Position numbers and translations under genes: made by a program. 64,000 nt of DNA from Phytopythium helicoides (taxonomy: Eukaryota; Oomycota; Peronosporomycetes; Pythiales; Pythiaceae). The stretch covers positions 1,104,856 through 1,168,855 of the forward strand of contig JANFNE010000019.1 in assembly GCA_024867545.1 (NCBI GenBank), given 5' to 3'. Below, piece by piece: positions 20,474-31,063 of this stretch; position 1 is the first letter of the stretch; every line of letters begins with the position of its first letter. The notes under the pieces are model-generated. The model was not told the origin of the DNA, did no database searches, and was given only the letters and a program-made list of their open reading frames with translations.

Positions 20474-21752
20474 CTTGATGAGGGAGCAGTGAGCTTGAGG
20501 TGGCGGATTTGTGAATGAGCGCAATGCGGAGTGTCGGAATGCGTCGAGTCAGTGAGTGCCGCGCCGTACTGTGGATTTCCGGGTAGTCGTGGGTGTGAAC
20601 GTGCATGTCTACAAGCGGTGCAGGTTGGTTCAACCTTGCATTCGGTCGATTAATCGCGAAGTCTCTTGCTGTTTGTATGTGGAGAAGCCAGCTGGCGCCA
20701 CGAATGCTGGACGCGCGCGGCACCCCACAGACACCGACACCAACACGACGACAGACGGAGGGCGAGACTCTACGGTACTACACCTCACTTCCCGCAGTGT
20801 TGTATCAAAAGCTACCGTGTACTTTACGAGCGCACGCTGCCGGGTAGCACTTGCGCGCCATTGCTGAAAGGCTCGACGTGTGGTCTGCGACAGCGTCGTG
20901 GCGTCCGAGTCCAGAGCTGGCGGCAGCGACGAGAGGGCCTGCAGCATGGGTACACTCCTGCATCCCCACCCGACCGTCTACGGTAGTACACTTTCGCTGT
21001 GAACCCCACCGCCTGTGATCGATACCGTCGTGCGATCTTATTCCTATGAGCGAGTACTATGTCGATCTCCGCTGTTATACACGTGTGCTGATATCTACCG
21101 TAGGCGCCACTGAGCACCACAGTGAAGCGCACCTGGGTGCGCTAAGACCATGTCGGCCCCGCGTATCCAATCTTCATTCAGGTGGTGGTCCGCCCCTAAG
21201 GGGATGATGATGCCGCATCGCTTGGCGCAATGGATCCATGTGCGTTGGCGCCCGCTTCAGAGTTGAAGCTCACCCAATTGCGCGTGTGGCTCGCGTGTGG
21301 CTCGCGGGGCGCTCGCGGCGATCTATCAAGTGGCTTGGTGCTCGTCAATCAAGTCGCGACTCATCTCCGCCCATCGTCCGCCCTGCGTCCGCCTGCACTA
21401 GTCAAATCAAGAAAAAATCCACGCGCCAAAATATACGTTATAGGAGGCAATATGTTGATACTTTCTTATTATAATGTTGAAGTAGTCCACACCGCGTATG
21501 CATTGTGACGGATTTTAGGCGTGGCCCACCTCGCTTGATTCCTCGAAAAATTGGCGCCCGCTGGTCCCCAACCAACAGGCAAGATGGCTTGGCGTTCGTC
21601 GGCGACTACAGCAACGCCGCCGGGAGCGCGTTGAACATGGCGGCGGCTCCGAGATGGGGCGGCGCGATCCGATCCTCATTGCAACATTTGCCCCGAGCCT
21701 CACAGGCCTCTAGCACTACTACTGCTACACGTACACTACTCCCTACCCAGCC
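20474..21752. other. Intergenic, no supported gene
   Basis: The first about 110 bases match the upstream regions of the other Ala-rich genes. The remainder includes an AT-richer segment around 21420-21500. No domain-bearing frame and no RNA gene were recognised. Confidence 0.55.
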
Positions 21753-22457
21753 ATGTGGGTCGTCGACATGAACACGCTCGAGATCCGCAACGACACGGAG
21801 GGGCAGACGCCATCCTCGGCCAGCCGCAAGCGCCAGAGCTCGTCGGTGACGACTCCGCCGACCGTCAAGCGCACGCGCTCGGCGCCAGTGAACGGCACCT
21901 GCGCTCCGGAGCAGCTGCTGTGCCGCTACGCCAACAAGAAGTGCTACAACCCGCGCGCCGTGAAGCGCGGCGGCGGACTGCACACGTTCTGCGCCATGCA
22001 CCGCGCGAACGCGAACCGCAACCAGCGGCGGCTCGACATGCGCAAGCGCATGCAGCGGCAGGCGCAGCAGGCGCAGCAGGAGCTGCTGGGCAGCAACAGC
22101 GGCAGCTCGAGCGACGACAGCGCCGTGAAGCTGAGCATCCAGATCCCGATCCTGGCCGACGACGAGCGCTTCGAGCCGCTGGCGGCGCCCACGCCGCTCG
22201 AGGACGAGACGTCACCACGCTCGTCTCGCTGTTCCTCTCGGACTCGATCAACGTGTCGTCCGCCTCGCCGCTCGCCATCGACGCGAGCCTCGACAGCCTC
22301 CTGGACGCCGCGCTCTCCATGTGACGAGCCAGGGGAGACCGAGCAGCCAGCCACACCTCCGCGGTGTACTGTACATACCACCACCACCAGCTCCAGCGGA
22401 AGTCGCAGCAGCCACTACCTCAACATCCCCCACCACCACCATGTAACTTATAGATGA
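21753..22457 (+). CDS. Small basic C3H-motif protein 1 (C-x6-C-x15-C-x2-H)
   Basis: The ATG at 21753 opens a frame to 22457 (234 residues). Cys57, Cys64, Cys80 and His83 form C-x6-C-x15-C-x2-H within CRYANKKCYNPRAVKRGGG, continuing to HTFCAMHRANANRNQRR. A basic, Gln-rich coiled-coil-like helix follows. The pattern is reminiscent of plant WRC-type C3H motifs but the spacing differs. After about residue 150 this frame becomes Arg/Ser/Pro-rich and unnatural, while an adjacent frame encodes TTLVSLFLSDSINV and ends at 22324. A one-base indel near 22207 is therefore likely. Probably nuclear, nucleic-acid or protein binding; unproven. Confidence 0.7.
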   Translation: MWVVDMNTLEIRNDTEGQTPSSASRKRQSSSVTTPPTVKRTRSAPVNGTCAPEQLLCRYANKKCYNPRAVKRGGGLHTFCAMHRANANRNQRRLDMRKRMQRQAQQAQQELLGSNSGSSSDDSAVKLSIQIPILADDERFEPLAAPTPLEDETSPRSSRCSSRTRSTCRPPRRSPSTRASTASWTPRSPCDEPGETEQPATPPRCTVHTTTTSSSGSRSSHYLNIPHHHHVTYR

Positions 22458-23890
22458 TAACGCAGCAAAAATGCACGGACATTGCCCCCTCTTTGCTATT
22501 CGTCTCAATGCGTATGTACTGTAGACTGCGTTGAAGTTTCGAAGACAGAACGCGTTGAAGTTGGAGCTCGACGAAAGTCGCTAGATCTCATGAATGATCA
22601 CTGCGAGACGCTGTACCCACATCCGCGCCTTCCTCCGCACCTTGGCGGAAATGTACGGTACCCACTCGTATTTTCGCGCCTGGATTTTCTGGCTCGGAAG
22701 TGCACGGGCGACTCGGCTTTGCAGGACACTGCGCGCGCAAAGCGCGGCCAGCGCAAGCGCCTGATATCCTTGGGTGAAGCCCAGGAATCAGGTGGCGCAA
22801 GCTTCCCTGACTGCGAGCTCCGACGACCCGACAATCGGCATCCATCTGGCTTCCGATGGGATATCACTCGGGTTAGTCGACGTGGGTTCTCTATGCGCGA
22901 TCGCCTGCATCGTCTAGGTAGCACCGCGAGCCGAAAGGATCTAGCGCCTATTGGAGGGAGGGCCGTATTGTACCCACGTGGTTGTCTACAGTACAAAAGA
23001 AGCCGGCTGAACTTTGGTGATTTTTTTCGTGAGATCTATACAGTACTGTGCATGCAACATGTACTTGTCCGTGAGGAGGTAACGACGCATGGGTTCATGG
23101 GAGGACCCGCGTTTGATGCAGTTCTTGGACGTTCGATACGCGTCGAGATATGAGGTAGGTCGCCGCCACAAAAGGTAGGTAGGAGGATCTGCCTACTTTA
23201 GGGGCCTGTCTCTGACATGCGAGATCTGATCCATCACTAGGTGCCGCGTTGTCTTGACGTTTGTATGGTGTGATATATTTTGCTCTCCAAATCAGTAGTT
23301 TTTCCGGACGAAACCATCGTTACCTAAGTACATCAGAGCATAAATTTGTAAGCTCTGACATCTATGCCCACTGAGTTAGACCTATTCGAGTACTGTACGT
23401 CACGAAGATGGGCAGCGCAGCAACATGACAACTCTTCTCACGCCTTCACTCCGCGCTCGCCCAGCAAGAATGCGTGAAATTAGATTTACAAAGGTCGATT
23501 TCGAATGATAAAAGCTTCACATTGCGACATGACCAAAATGATCAATTCGAACCGTCCCTTCTAAAACTCGCAGGCGCACCCGACTCGGACGTCATGAGCT
23601 CGTGCGTGGACGGCGCGGGGGATGCGCGCGGCATGAATCAATTGGGAGGGAGGGGCGGCATGATTTGCGGCCCGTCCACACGGCCGCAGCACTGCGGGTC
23701 CGCGCGCCGAGCGTCCGTCGCCACTTCATTCCGCGTCCACAGCCCACGGCGGGAGCTCGTTAGCCATCCGCGCGCCCCATGAACCGGCTGCTCAACGAGA
23801 CGAGCGCGTCCGACTCGGAGGCGGACGCCGTCGCCCGCCGTGGCCCCCGCCGGCCGCATCCGCCGCCCGCTCAAGGCTGTGGCCGCCGAC
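22458..23890. other. Intergenic, no supported gene
   Basis: A 223-codon open frame (22482-23153) has no recognisable domain and unconvincing composition. In 23779-23890 an alternative upstream ATG (MNRLLNETSASDSEADAV) lies in a different frame from the C3H gene that follows, and could be a displaced N-terminus. Confidence 0.5.
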
Positions 23891-24535
23891 ATGCAGTCCC
23901 CGCGCGAGGTGCTGGCCGTGCAGGCGCTGCCCGCGCTGGCCGCGCAGCTCGCGGGCTTCCCGTCCGCAAGTCCGTCCACAAGTCCGTCCGCGGCCACAGG
24001 GACGGCCGCGCGGCCGGCGCTGCCGCGGCTGCCGCCCATCACGCTGCTCACGGCCGCGGCCTCAGCGCTGCCGCCCGTCGGCCCGCAGGCGTTCGCGTCC
24101 CCAGCTTTCCACGGGCATCCGCAGCCGCATCCGCAGCCGCATCCACAGCTGCTGCTGCAGCCACGGCCGGCCGCCACGCTCGGGCCGCATGCTGGGGCCG
24201 CCGCGGACGCTGGTGAGCCCGTGCCGGACGCGCTGCTGTGCCGCTACCGCAACAAAAAGTGCGGGCTGCCGCGCGCCATCAAGCGCAACGGAGACCGACA
24301 CAACCTGTGCGAGAAGCACCGCGCCAAGGCCAACCAGAACCAGCGCAAGCTCGAGTCCAAGCGCCGACAGCAGAAGCGCCTGCTGGCGCGCGCCGCGCAG
24401 CAGACGCAGGGCCTCGTCGACGCCGACGCCGACAGCGACGACCCCGCCAGGCTCGAGCCCAAGCTCGAGGCCAAGCTCTACCGAGGGGCGTGGCCGTCCC
24501 CCACGCGGACGCGCGCAGAGTTCTCGCCCTACTGA
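23891..24535 (+). CDS. Small basic C3H-motif protein 2
   Basis: 214 residues from the first in-frame ATG at 23891; the frame is open further upstream only from a GTG. A Pro/Ala/His-rich N-terminus contains PQPHPQPHPQ repeats. Cys117, Cys124, Cys140 and His143 repeat the C-x6-C-x15-C-x2-H motif in CRYRNKKCGLPRAIKRNGD and the following RHNLCEKHRAKANQNQRK. A long basic helix rich in Arg/Lys/Gln then ends in an acidic linker. The natural N-terminus may be the MNRLLNE peptide at 23779 if a frameshift or unseen intron intervenes. Confidence 0.72.
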   Translation: MQSPREVLAVQALPALAAQLAGFPSASPSTSPSAATGTAARPALPRLPPITLLTAAASALPPVGPQAFASPAFHGHPQPHPQPHPQLLLQPRPAATLGPHAGAAADAGEPVPDALLCRYRNKKCGLPRAIKRNGDRHNLCEKHRAKANQNQRKLESKRRQQKRLLARAAQQTQGLVDADADSDDPARLEPKLEAKLYRGAWPSPTRTRAEFSPY

Positions 24536-24750
24536 GCCGAGAGGCAGCCGTCGCCCCCCACGACCTCGGACCCGTACGATCATTATTCTAAGCAAAATGG
24601 TAAACTGACAAACTTTCAAACTCTTCGTGAGCTATTTCAGCGTGACGAGGTCACCTCGGCAGTTCAAGGCTCCTTCGGAGCGATCCCTATCAATAGCAGG
24701 GCCGTCTTCATTGGTCTCCGCTTCTGGCTTTGGCCATTCTCCTGACCGCC

Positions 24751-26799
24751 ATGACGCTCGCTCGGCTGCTGCTCGTGACGGCAGCGATTGCTGCCACGTC
24801 CACTGCCAGCATGTCGTCGATGTCCACGGTGGTGACACCCGTGATGCCCACGAACGGATACAAGCTGGCGCTGCACATCGAGAGCTACGACGCGCCGCTG
24901 ATCTACCTGGCGCAGTTCCCAATCAACGCCGGCGGCGCCTTCGCAGTGTCTGTGGACCTGGCTATGCCGCTGGGTGTGCCCGACGGCGACCTCGGCCGCG
25001 TGCTGCTCTACCTGTTGGCGTGCGATGTGAAGGCCATGGATGAGATCGTTGGCCTCGGCTCCTACTGCGCGATGCCCAACCGGACCCTCGCCGACCTGTG
25101 TGTGTCCTTCCCGCTGCCAGATCGAGCCGTGAGCGATCACATGGTCTACCGCGCGCAGTCGGTGGTGTCCGGTACTGCAGTCCGCGACCTTGGGATCCGT
25201 TCGAGCAATGCAGGTCCAACGACGTTCCTGCTTGACGCCTGCGAGACCGTTGGTGGTCGGCTTGGCGTCCTTCGCTCCTGCCTCGATACGATGGACAGCC
25301 AAAACAACAAAGACGGATGCTTCTACTGCCCGGCGACAGGAGCTCTTCCAGGACCGTACGCCAACTGCGTCACCCCTCCCGAGATGCAGCCCACCATGTC
25401 GGGCGGCGTCTGGATGAACCTGTGCGATAGCTCGGGCGACTGCCTCACGGCCTCATCAGCCTTCTCGACAGCCTACGGTACAATCTACTCGGCACGAGCG
25501 TCGCTCCCGTTGTTTTACGCAGTGGTAGCACTCGTTTGGGGCGCTGCAAGTTTCGTGTGGAGCGTCCATATCCAGGCTGCAGTGGGGAGGATGAGGTCGA
25601 GACAACCAGGAAGAATTGAGAGAGCGAGGCTCATGGTGCGAGCTGCACGAGCGAATGGACCTTCGAACCGCGACCGACCCGGCATCGACGGCAGTAGCAG
25701 TGGTCCGCCAAGTGGTGGCAGTGACAGCGGCGGACGCGACAACCCTGGCAATTCGCCGTACCAGCCTCCACCTCCGCCTCAAACTCACGTCGTCATCGCT
25801 CTGCAGCAGAAAATGCGAGGCGTCCCGATATCGCAATGCGTGTCGAGTGCATTGACAGCCGCCGTGCTGTACCTCGAGGGCTCGGCGTCCGTGTCGAGCA
25901 GCGGCAGCAGCAGCAGCACTGCGCACTCGAGCCTCATGGAGTTTGTGACCAATGCAGCCATCGTCTCGGTCGTGATCTCGATCGCGCTCATTTCCGAGAT
26001 GCTGCTGTTGCTGGCCAAGGGCTGGCAGATCACTCGAGCTGAGCTGCCGTACCGTGAACGCCAGTGGCTCCGAGTGCTGTCCTACGTCTTTGGCATGCTC
26101 ACGTGCATCCTGCGGTACGCGCAGCGCGTCAAGCACGTTGTGGTCGTGCTGCTGTGGGGTGCGTCGTGGGCACTTGTGGTCGGCTCCATCTGGTTCTACT
26201 CGGCGCTCAACCTCAACGCTCTACGCTATCAGCTCGCCGTGCTGCGGCAGCACATGCTCGTCATCCAGCAACATCTCGCAGCCACCAATTCGAATGGCAG
26301 TCCACCGCCGCCGCAGCCCTTGGACATTCGACGCACCCCTGTGTTTGTCAAGCTGCAGCTCTTTCGCCGCTTTCGCGCACTGCTGGCGTCCTATCTGTTT
26401 GCGTCCTGCGTCTTCAGTGTCGCGAGCCTCGCAACCGACTCGACCGACGGCGCATGGCAGTGGACGACGCTCGCTGGTGGCGACGGCCTCACGTTTTTGC
26501 TAGCAGCCGCGATGGGCTACACGTTCCGCTGTCGGCGGTTCCGCGAGCTGCTGCCGTCGGAAAACCGCGAGGCTGGGCCAACAGCTGGGGGCACCCGCAT
26601 CGTCCCTGAGCCGGTGATTGCTCCTCCACCTGAGCTCGTGCGGAAAAAGTCGGCCATGGTGGTGGTCGTGAACCCCGACAAGGAGCGAGCTCTCGGGACG
26701 TCGTACACGGTGGAGCGATTCTCAGGCGAAGGCGACGCAAATGGTGGCGGGAGTCCCAATGGGAAGAAGTGCGCCGAGTCGCGGGAGACCAACTCGTAG
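24751..26799 (+). CDS. GOST-like seven-pass membrane protein
   Basis: 682 residues from the ATG at 24751. A signal peptide (about 1-20) leads to a Cys-containing lumenal or extracellular domain (to about 250). Hydrophobic spans then begin with LPLFYAVVALVWGAASFVWSV, with further spans around ISEMLLLLAKGWQITR, LRVLSYVFGMLTCIL, VVLLWGASWALVVGSIWF and ALLASYLFASCVF. The ectodomain plus late seven-helix layout and the LLLAKGWQITR motif fit the GOST / Lung_7-TM_R family (GPR107/TMEM87-like), which acts in Golgi and endosomal trafficking. The Gly/Ser/Pro-rich loop after helix 1 is long. The C-terminal tail is cytosolic. Subfamily unassigned. Confidence 0.7.
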   Translation: MTLARLLLVTAAIAATSTASMSSMSTVVTPVMPTNGYKLALHIESYDAPLIYLAQFPINAGGAFAVSVDLAMPLGVPDGDLGRVLLYLLACDVKAMDEIVGLGSYCAMPNRTLADLCVSFPLPDRAVSDHMVYRAQSVVSGTAVRDLGIRSSNAGPTTFLLDACETVGGRLGVLRSCLDTMDSQNNKDGCFYCPATGALPGPYANCVTPPEMQPTMSGGVWMNLCDSSGDCLTASSAFSTAYGTIYSARASLPLFYAVVALVWGAASFVWSVHIQAAVGRMRSRQPGRIERARLMVRAARANGPSNRDRPGIDGSSSGPPSGGSDSGGRDNPGNSPYQPPPPPQTHVVIALQQKMRGVPISQCVSSALTAAVLYLEGSASVSSSGSSSSTAHSSLMEFVTNAAIVSVVISIALISEMLLLLAKGWQITRAELPYRERQWLRVLSYVFGMLTCILRYAQRVKHVVVVLLWGASWALVVGSIWFYSALNLNALRYQLAVLRQHMLVIQQHLAATNSNGSPPPPQPLDIRRTPVFVKLQLFRRFRALLASYLFASCVFSVASLATDSTDGAWQWTTLAGGDGLTFLLAAAMGYTFRCRRFRELLPSENREAGPTAGGTRIVPEPVIAPPPELVRKKSAMVVVVNPDKERALGTSYTVERFSGEGDANGGGSPNGKKCAESRETNS

Positions 26800-27023
26800 G
26801 TGCTAGTGATGAGGCCGTGAAGACATGAATGGCATTTGGTAAATGGATGCTCGTCTCGTACAGTCGCGGCGCGTCTTCGACCGACGCGCCGCTCTCGGAT
26901 GCTTACAGTGCGCTGCGCCTCGCTGTCTGGCCGCCCGTCTGGCTGGTTGGTGTGTGTGTGTGCGCGCGCGTTCCTACTCGACACTACTTCTCTCTCTCTC
27001 TGTCTGTCTTGCGCTACGCTCCG

Positions 27024-27518
27024 CTACGGCTGGACGGTGGCGCCGACCATCTTGAGCTCGAGCTCGCGCTCCCAGTCGTCCCAGGAGCAGCCGAGGTCTC
27101 CGACGCTGGGCTCCTCGGTGGCGATGAGCGCGGGCAGCGCGGCATCGTCGTCGTCGTTCTGTTGCCCGGCGTCGGTGGGGGTCGCGCCGGCGTTGGATCC
27201 TGGCGCGGCCGGGCCCCCCGCGGCGCTCTCGGCCTGCGCGCGCTGCTGCTTCTTCTTCATCTCGAGCCGGCGCTGGTTCTCGTTGGCCTTGCGCCGGTGG
27301 AACTCGCAGAAGTTGTGCAGCTGCCCGTTGCGCTTGAGCGACCGCGGCGCGCCGCAGCGCTTGCTCGTGTACCTGCACACGGCCTCGGGCGGCAGTCCGC
27401 TGCCCGGCAGCAGCGCCGCGTCGGCGGCCGGCGGCCTGCGCGGCACCGGCACGAGCACGAAGCCGCCCGACGGGTGCTGCACGCGGCGGAACTCGAGCTC
27501 GCCGTCCCCCACGTCCAT
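27024..27518 (-). CDS. Small basic C3H-motif protein 3
   Basis: 164 residues from the ATG at 27518, the first after a run of unconvincing upstream sequence; the frame is open to 27893. Cys48, Cys55, Cys71 and His74 give C-x6-C-x15-C-x2-H in CRYTSKRCGAPRSLKRNGQ and the following LHNFCEFHRRKANENQRR. A basic Lys/Gln helix follows, then an acidic tail containing GCSWDDWERELELKMVG. It shares the block K-x-C-x-x-PR-x-x-KR-x-G...H-x-x-C-x-x-HR-x-x-AN-x-NQR-x-L with the two plus-strand paralogues 3-5 kb away. Confidence 0.78.
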   Translation of the reverse strand: MDVGDGELEFRRVQHPSGGFVLVPVPRRPPAADAALLPGSGLPPEAVCRYTSKRCGAPRSLKRNGQLHNFCEFHRRKANENQRRLEMKKKQQRAQAESAAGGPAAPGSNAGATPTDAGQQNDDDDAALPALIATEEPSVGDLGCSWDDWERELELKMVGATVQP

Positions 27519-28858
27519 CGCTGCTCGCGGCCTGCGTTCAAAGCGGGAATGAACCGGGATCTTGCGATGAGTACACTTTTTGCCGGCGCATGACGCCGCC
27601 GCCATGCGCGGCATCGGACCACCTGAGCCCCTGCCTGCCTGCGGATGGAGATGTAGGTACGGTAGAGTACGGTAGGCCGCGCGAGAGATACTCTCTTGGC
27701 GATTGTATGCCCGGGGGGGACGGGCGCCCGCTTGAAGAACCGGTCGGCCTACTTGAAGATCGGCGGGGAGTGTAGGTACTCGACTAATACCGGTACATAC
27801 CGGTGCGCGAACCCATTTTGCGCGCCGTCTAGCGGTGGCGTGTGAAGTGGATCTTCCACTGCGGGGGGCTTTTTTCGCGTAGCCACCGTGCAAATCGTGC
27901 CGTGCACGAGCACCACGAACGCATGAACGCGAGAGCGCGAATCGCGCGCGTCAGCGGGTGTGGTTTGCATGTTGCAGCACCAGCACTAGTAATCCCGCCG
28001 ATGGGTGCGTGGAAAGATCGCGCTGTTTGCACAGTCACCCGGATTTCGAATTTCGAGCGAGGTTGAAGTCGAGCGCGGGGAAGAGGGAGAACCTTCTGCT
28101 ACTCCTCTACTCTCCAGCACTGGGAAAGGTCGTCAGCGTCCTCGGGGCTTGGACATGTTTGTCAGGAACCTGGACGAAAAGTATTTGGTGGCGGAGGCGG
28201 CGGTGCTAGTCGGTGATGTTTATGCCATGGACGGAAGCGATCATCCGGATCACCGAATAGAAACGCGCGAAATCATCACCACCACCAGGCGGCAGTGCGC
28301 CGAGCGACATTGCCGAAAGGTCGCCCCCGACTCGACGACGAATTTGCCTCCTCGGACAACCGCCAACGCCATACTGCCACGGGAATTCGGCATCCTTCGC
28401 GCGTCGCCGAGCATCACGAATGCACGTCGAGGGCCGTTTCTCATTAGGTGCGGGGTGGCGTTATGCGCGGGTAGTGGTGGCGTTCCCTTGCGGGCTCCGA
28501 GAGTGTTAAATTGGCGTCAGCGACTGTCCCACTCTGCGTGTCTTTACGTCTCAGCTACTTTTTAATCCGATATACCTGATATATTTGATACCTAGATGGT
28601 TGGGTAGTCATGTATAATACTAATAAATCATACCTCTGAAAACAAGGCAACCTGTATCGTTTTGAAAGATCGACTCTGAATGATGCGCGTTTGTCAAGCG
28701 TCTGTTAAGTGTATTATATACGGTACTGTATCGAGGGAGAAACACGCGCCGGCTATCCACGTCCGGCCAAATCCGGCTGGCTGGCCGGCTGGCTGCGGCC
28801 CCTCACCTCCCTCTCTGATCGTCCGCAGCCGTTCGCCGCACTCACTCGGCGACTCGCC
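27519..28858. other. Intergenic, no supported gene
   Basis: Upstream regions of the divergent genes at 27518 (minus) and 28859 (plus). An AT-rich patch lies at about 28560-28660. Open frames such as 28005-28565 lack domain features. Confidence 0.55.
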
Positions 28859-30139
28859 ATGGACGCCACACCCGCCGCCTCCTCGCCGCTTTGGCGCGTC
28901 GACCCCTCCGGCCACGTGCGGCCGTGGCTCCCGTCCGCATCCGCATCCGCATCCGCATCTGCATCCACATCCGCAGCCGCAGCCGCGTCCGCAACGACAG
29001 TGTGGATGTATGCGGACGCTGGACGTCCGCGCGGACCTGTGGACGTCCACGCGGCCGCGGCCGGGCCGCAGCGGCCCCGCAGCCAGAGCAGGCCCTCACG
29101 GCGGCGGTCGCCGTTGGGAGCACCATCGGCCACCGCCGCCTCGAGCACAGAGCGCGGCCGCAAGTTCCGCAAGCGGCTGCAGGAGCGAGAGCTGCAGGCA
29201 CGAGCCGACATTGAGCTGCTGCGGCAGCAGATCGTGCGCATGCAGGCGCTCCAGCGGCAGCAGCGCGCGCGGCCACTGCTGGCGCTGGCCTCGACCGCCG
29301 AAATGCGCGTGGACGCGGCGCTGGGGGCGACCGCAGACGGCGGCTCGGCGCTGCGCTTCGTCCGCGAGTACTTTGCGCTCTTCCGCAATGGCGTCGTGAG
29401 CCAGAGCACGCCACGACTACAGGGAGGGGAGATCGTGCTCGACAGCAGTCGGCAGGAGGCCTTCCTGTCAGCGTGGACCGAGCCCGACGTCAAGTTCGAC
29501 GAGTTCGTGGGCATGCGGCCCATGATCGACCAGTGGCGGCGGTACTCGGCCGTGCACTCGTTCATCAAGCTGGACCCCGTGAGCATGGAGCTGCAGACGG
29601 CGGACGGCCTCGCCACCGTCGTGGCCAAGGGCGTGCTGCACATCCGCTACGCGCGACGCACCATCGAGAACGTGTTCCCGCACTTGGCGACCGTGGCCCC
29701 GGACCTCGTGGAGAGGCTTGTTGGCCGCCTCGTGCACATGCACTACACGTCGCACTACTTTTTCAACGAGCAAGGGCGACTTGTGAACCAACAGATCGTG
29801 CCCGACTTTGTCAGCGCGCTCAAGGAAGTGCTCGGCAGCCTCAACGACGTCTCGCGCGTGCTCGACAGCTCGCTGCTGCACGAGCACGTGCTGGGCGAGG
29901 TCGACTACGACCGCTTCCAGGAGGTGGCCGAGTCTCGGGAGCGTGATCCGTCGCAACAGCATGAACAGCAGCATCTTCACCAGAATTATCAAGCACAGCA
30001 GCAGCAGCATTATGAACAACGCTATGTGCAGCCATCGCAGTTGCAAATGCAATTGGAGGAAGACAAATCGCGAGAGCCCACAGGTCGCTGCGACCAGACG
30101 GCGAGCTCGGGCATGGGCTTATCATTCCTCCTGTCATGA
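28859..30139 (+). CDS. bZIP-family regulator with altered basic region (gene D)
   Basis: 426 residues from the ATG at 28859; the frame extends upstream only from a GTG. The N-terminus has a Ser/Ala dipeptide run encoded by a gcatcc hexamer repeat (about 28938-28985). The basic region reads SSTERGRKFRKR, so the conserved Asn position is Ser96 and the Ser/Cys position is Phe. A leucine-rich coiled coil follows. The family C-terminal domain includes QWRRYSAVHSFIKLDPVSM, a RYARRTIENVFPHL segment, HYFFNEQGR and DFVSALKEVLGSLNDVSRVL. A Gln/His-rich tail ends GMGLSFLLS, matching the xxFLLG/S endings of genes A and E. Confidence 0.85.
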   Translation: MDATPAASSPLWRVDPSGHVRPWLPSASASASASASTSAAAAASATTVWMYADAGRPRGPVDVHAAAAGPQRPRSQSRPSRRRSPLGAPSATAASSTERGRKFRKRLQERELQARADIELLRQQIVRMQALQRQQRARPLLALASTAEMRVDAALGATADGGSALRFVREYFALFRNGVVSQSTPRLQGGEIVLDSSRQEAFLSAWTEPDVKFDEFVGMRPMIDQWRRYSAVHSFIKLDPVSMELQTADGLATVVAKGVLHIRYARRTIENVFPHLATVAPDLVERLVGRLVHMHYTSHYFFNEQGRLVNQQIVPDFVSALKEVLGSLNDVSRVLDSSLLHEHVLGEVDYDRFQEVAESRERDPSQQHEQQHLHQNYQAQQQQHYEQRYVQPSQLQMQLEEDKSREPTGRCDQTASSGMGLSFLLS

Positions 30140-31063
30140 GCCAGAATTGATCACTCCACCTTGGTGATCGCGCTGTGTGAGCACGGTGGTCTGTTGTAAA
30201 TAGTATGTATTGGAGGTACTATGCTGTCGTGTACAAAGAGCTTCGCGCACCTTCTTGCCCTCGATGCAATCGATCACAACGAGAGTGGATCGAACGAGAG
30301 ACTGCCTGACAATAAGTGGCGGTGAGATGGAGCTAGTGACAAAACAAACTCGGATACGTCCGAATCGACGCCGGTCACGTCCGATATGCAGATATGCAGC
30401 CGATGAGCACGCACGCACTTCGATTGTTGCTGCACTTGCTGGCAGCGTTCTTTCGAAGGAAGACCTGTACTGTAGACTAGTTCTAAGCCCGGTTCGTATC
30501 CTTGCGTCCTTCTCCATGGCGCCACTAACTGCCTGTCTGCCCAATGGAGACGTCCGATGAATCGTGCTCGCGTGGATGCAACCGCGAGCGCGGTGGTGGT
30601 TGGCGACGGCGAATCGACAAGCACGTCGCAAAGCAAGCAGTGTTGATATGGGTTTCAGTCGCGAGGGAGAAACCGATCGCGGCTATTTTTACGTTGATCA
30701 TGATGCTCCCGGGTGGAAAAAAGCACATTGGTCACCAAGCAAAGCGCGAGCGCATGGCTGGGAAGAAGAACTGCACAGGCGAAACCTTGCGAACCCTGCG
30801 ATCATACAAAAGCCAAGTGCGACGGCGTGTTTCTTTGGAACAGTGTTTCACCTTGAAGATTGTATGAAAAAGTGCGGCGTCCTCCTTCTGACCACAGCCG
30901 ACCGCTCACCACATTGCTGCTTTTGCTGCGGCGAGCGCATCCGACCGCATCCACGACCGCATCCACGGCCGCATCCACAAGTCCACACGTCCACACGTCC
31001 ACACGTCCACACGTCCACAGATCCACAGATCCACAGATCCACACGTCCATACGGTCCGCAGCC
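30140..31063. other. Intergenic, promoter side of gene E
   Basis: No supported coding sequence. It ends in an 8-bp tandem repeat array immediately upstream of the start codon at 31064. Confidence 0.55.
30981..31049. repeat. 8-bp tandem repeat array before gene E start
   Basis: Eight units of cacacgtc or the variant cacagatc lie head to tail, preceded by a run of gcatccac-type repeats from about 30940. The array ends about 15 bp before the ATG, so it would sit in the 5' UTR or core promoter. Confidence 0.85.

Noticed and set aside
22482..23153. 223-codon open frame as a gene
   Set aside because: No recognisable domain, no gene-like periodic composition, and no homologue pattern in the window.
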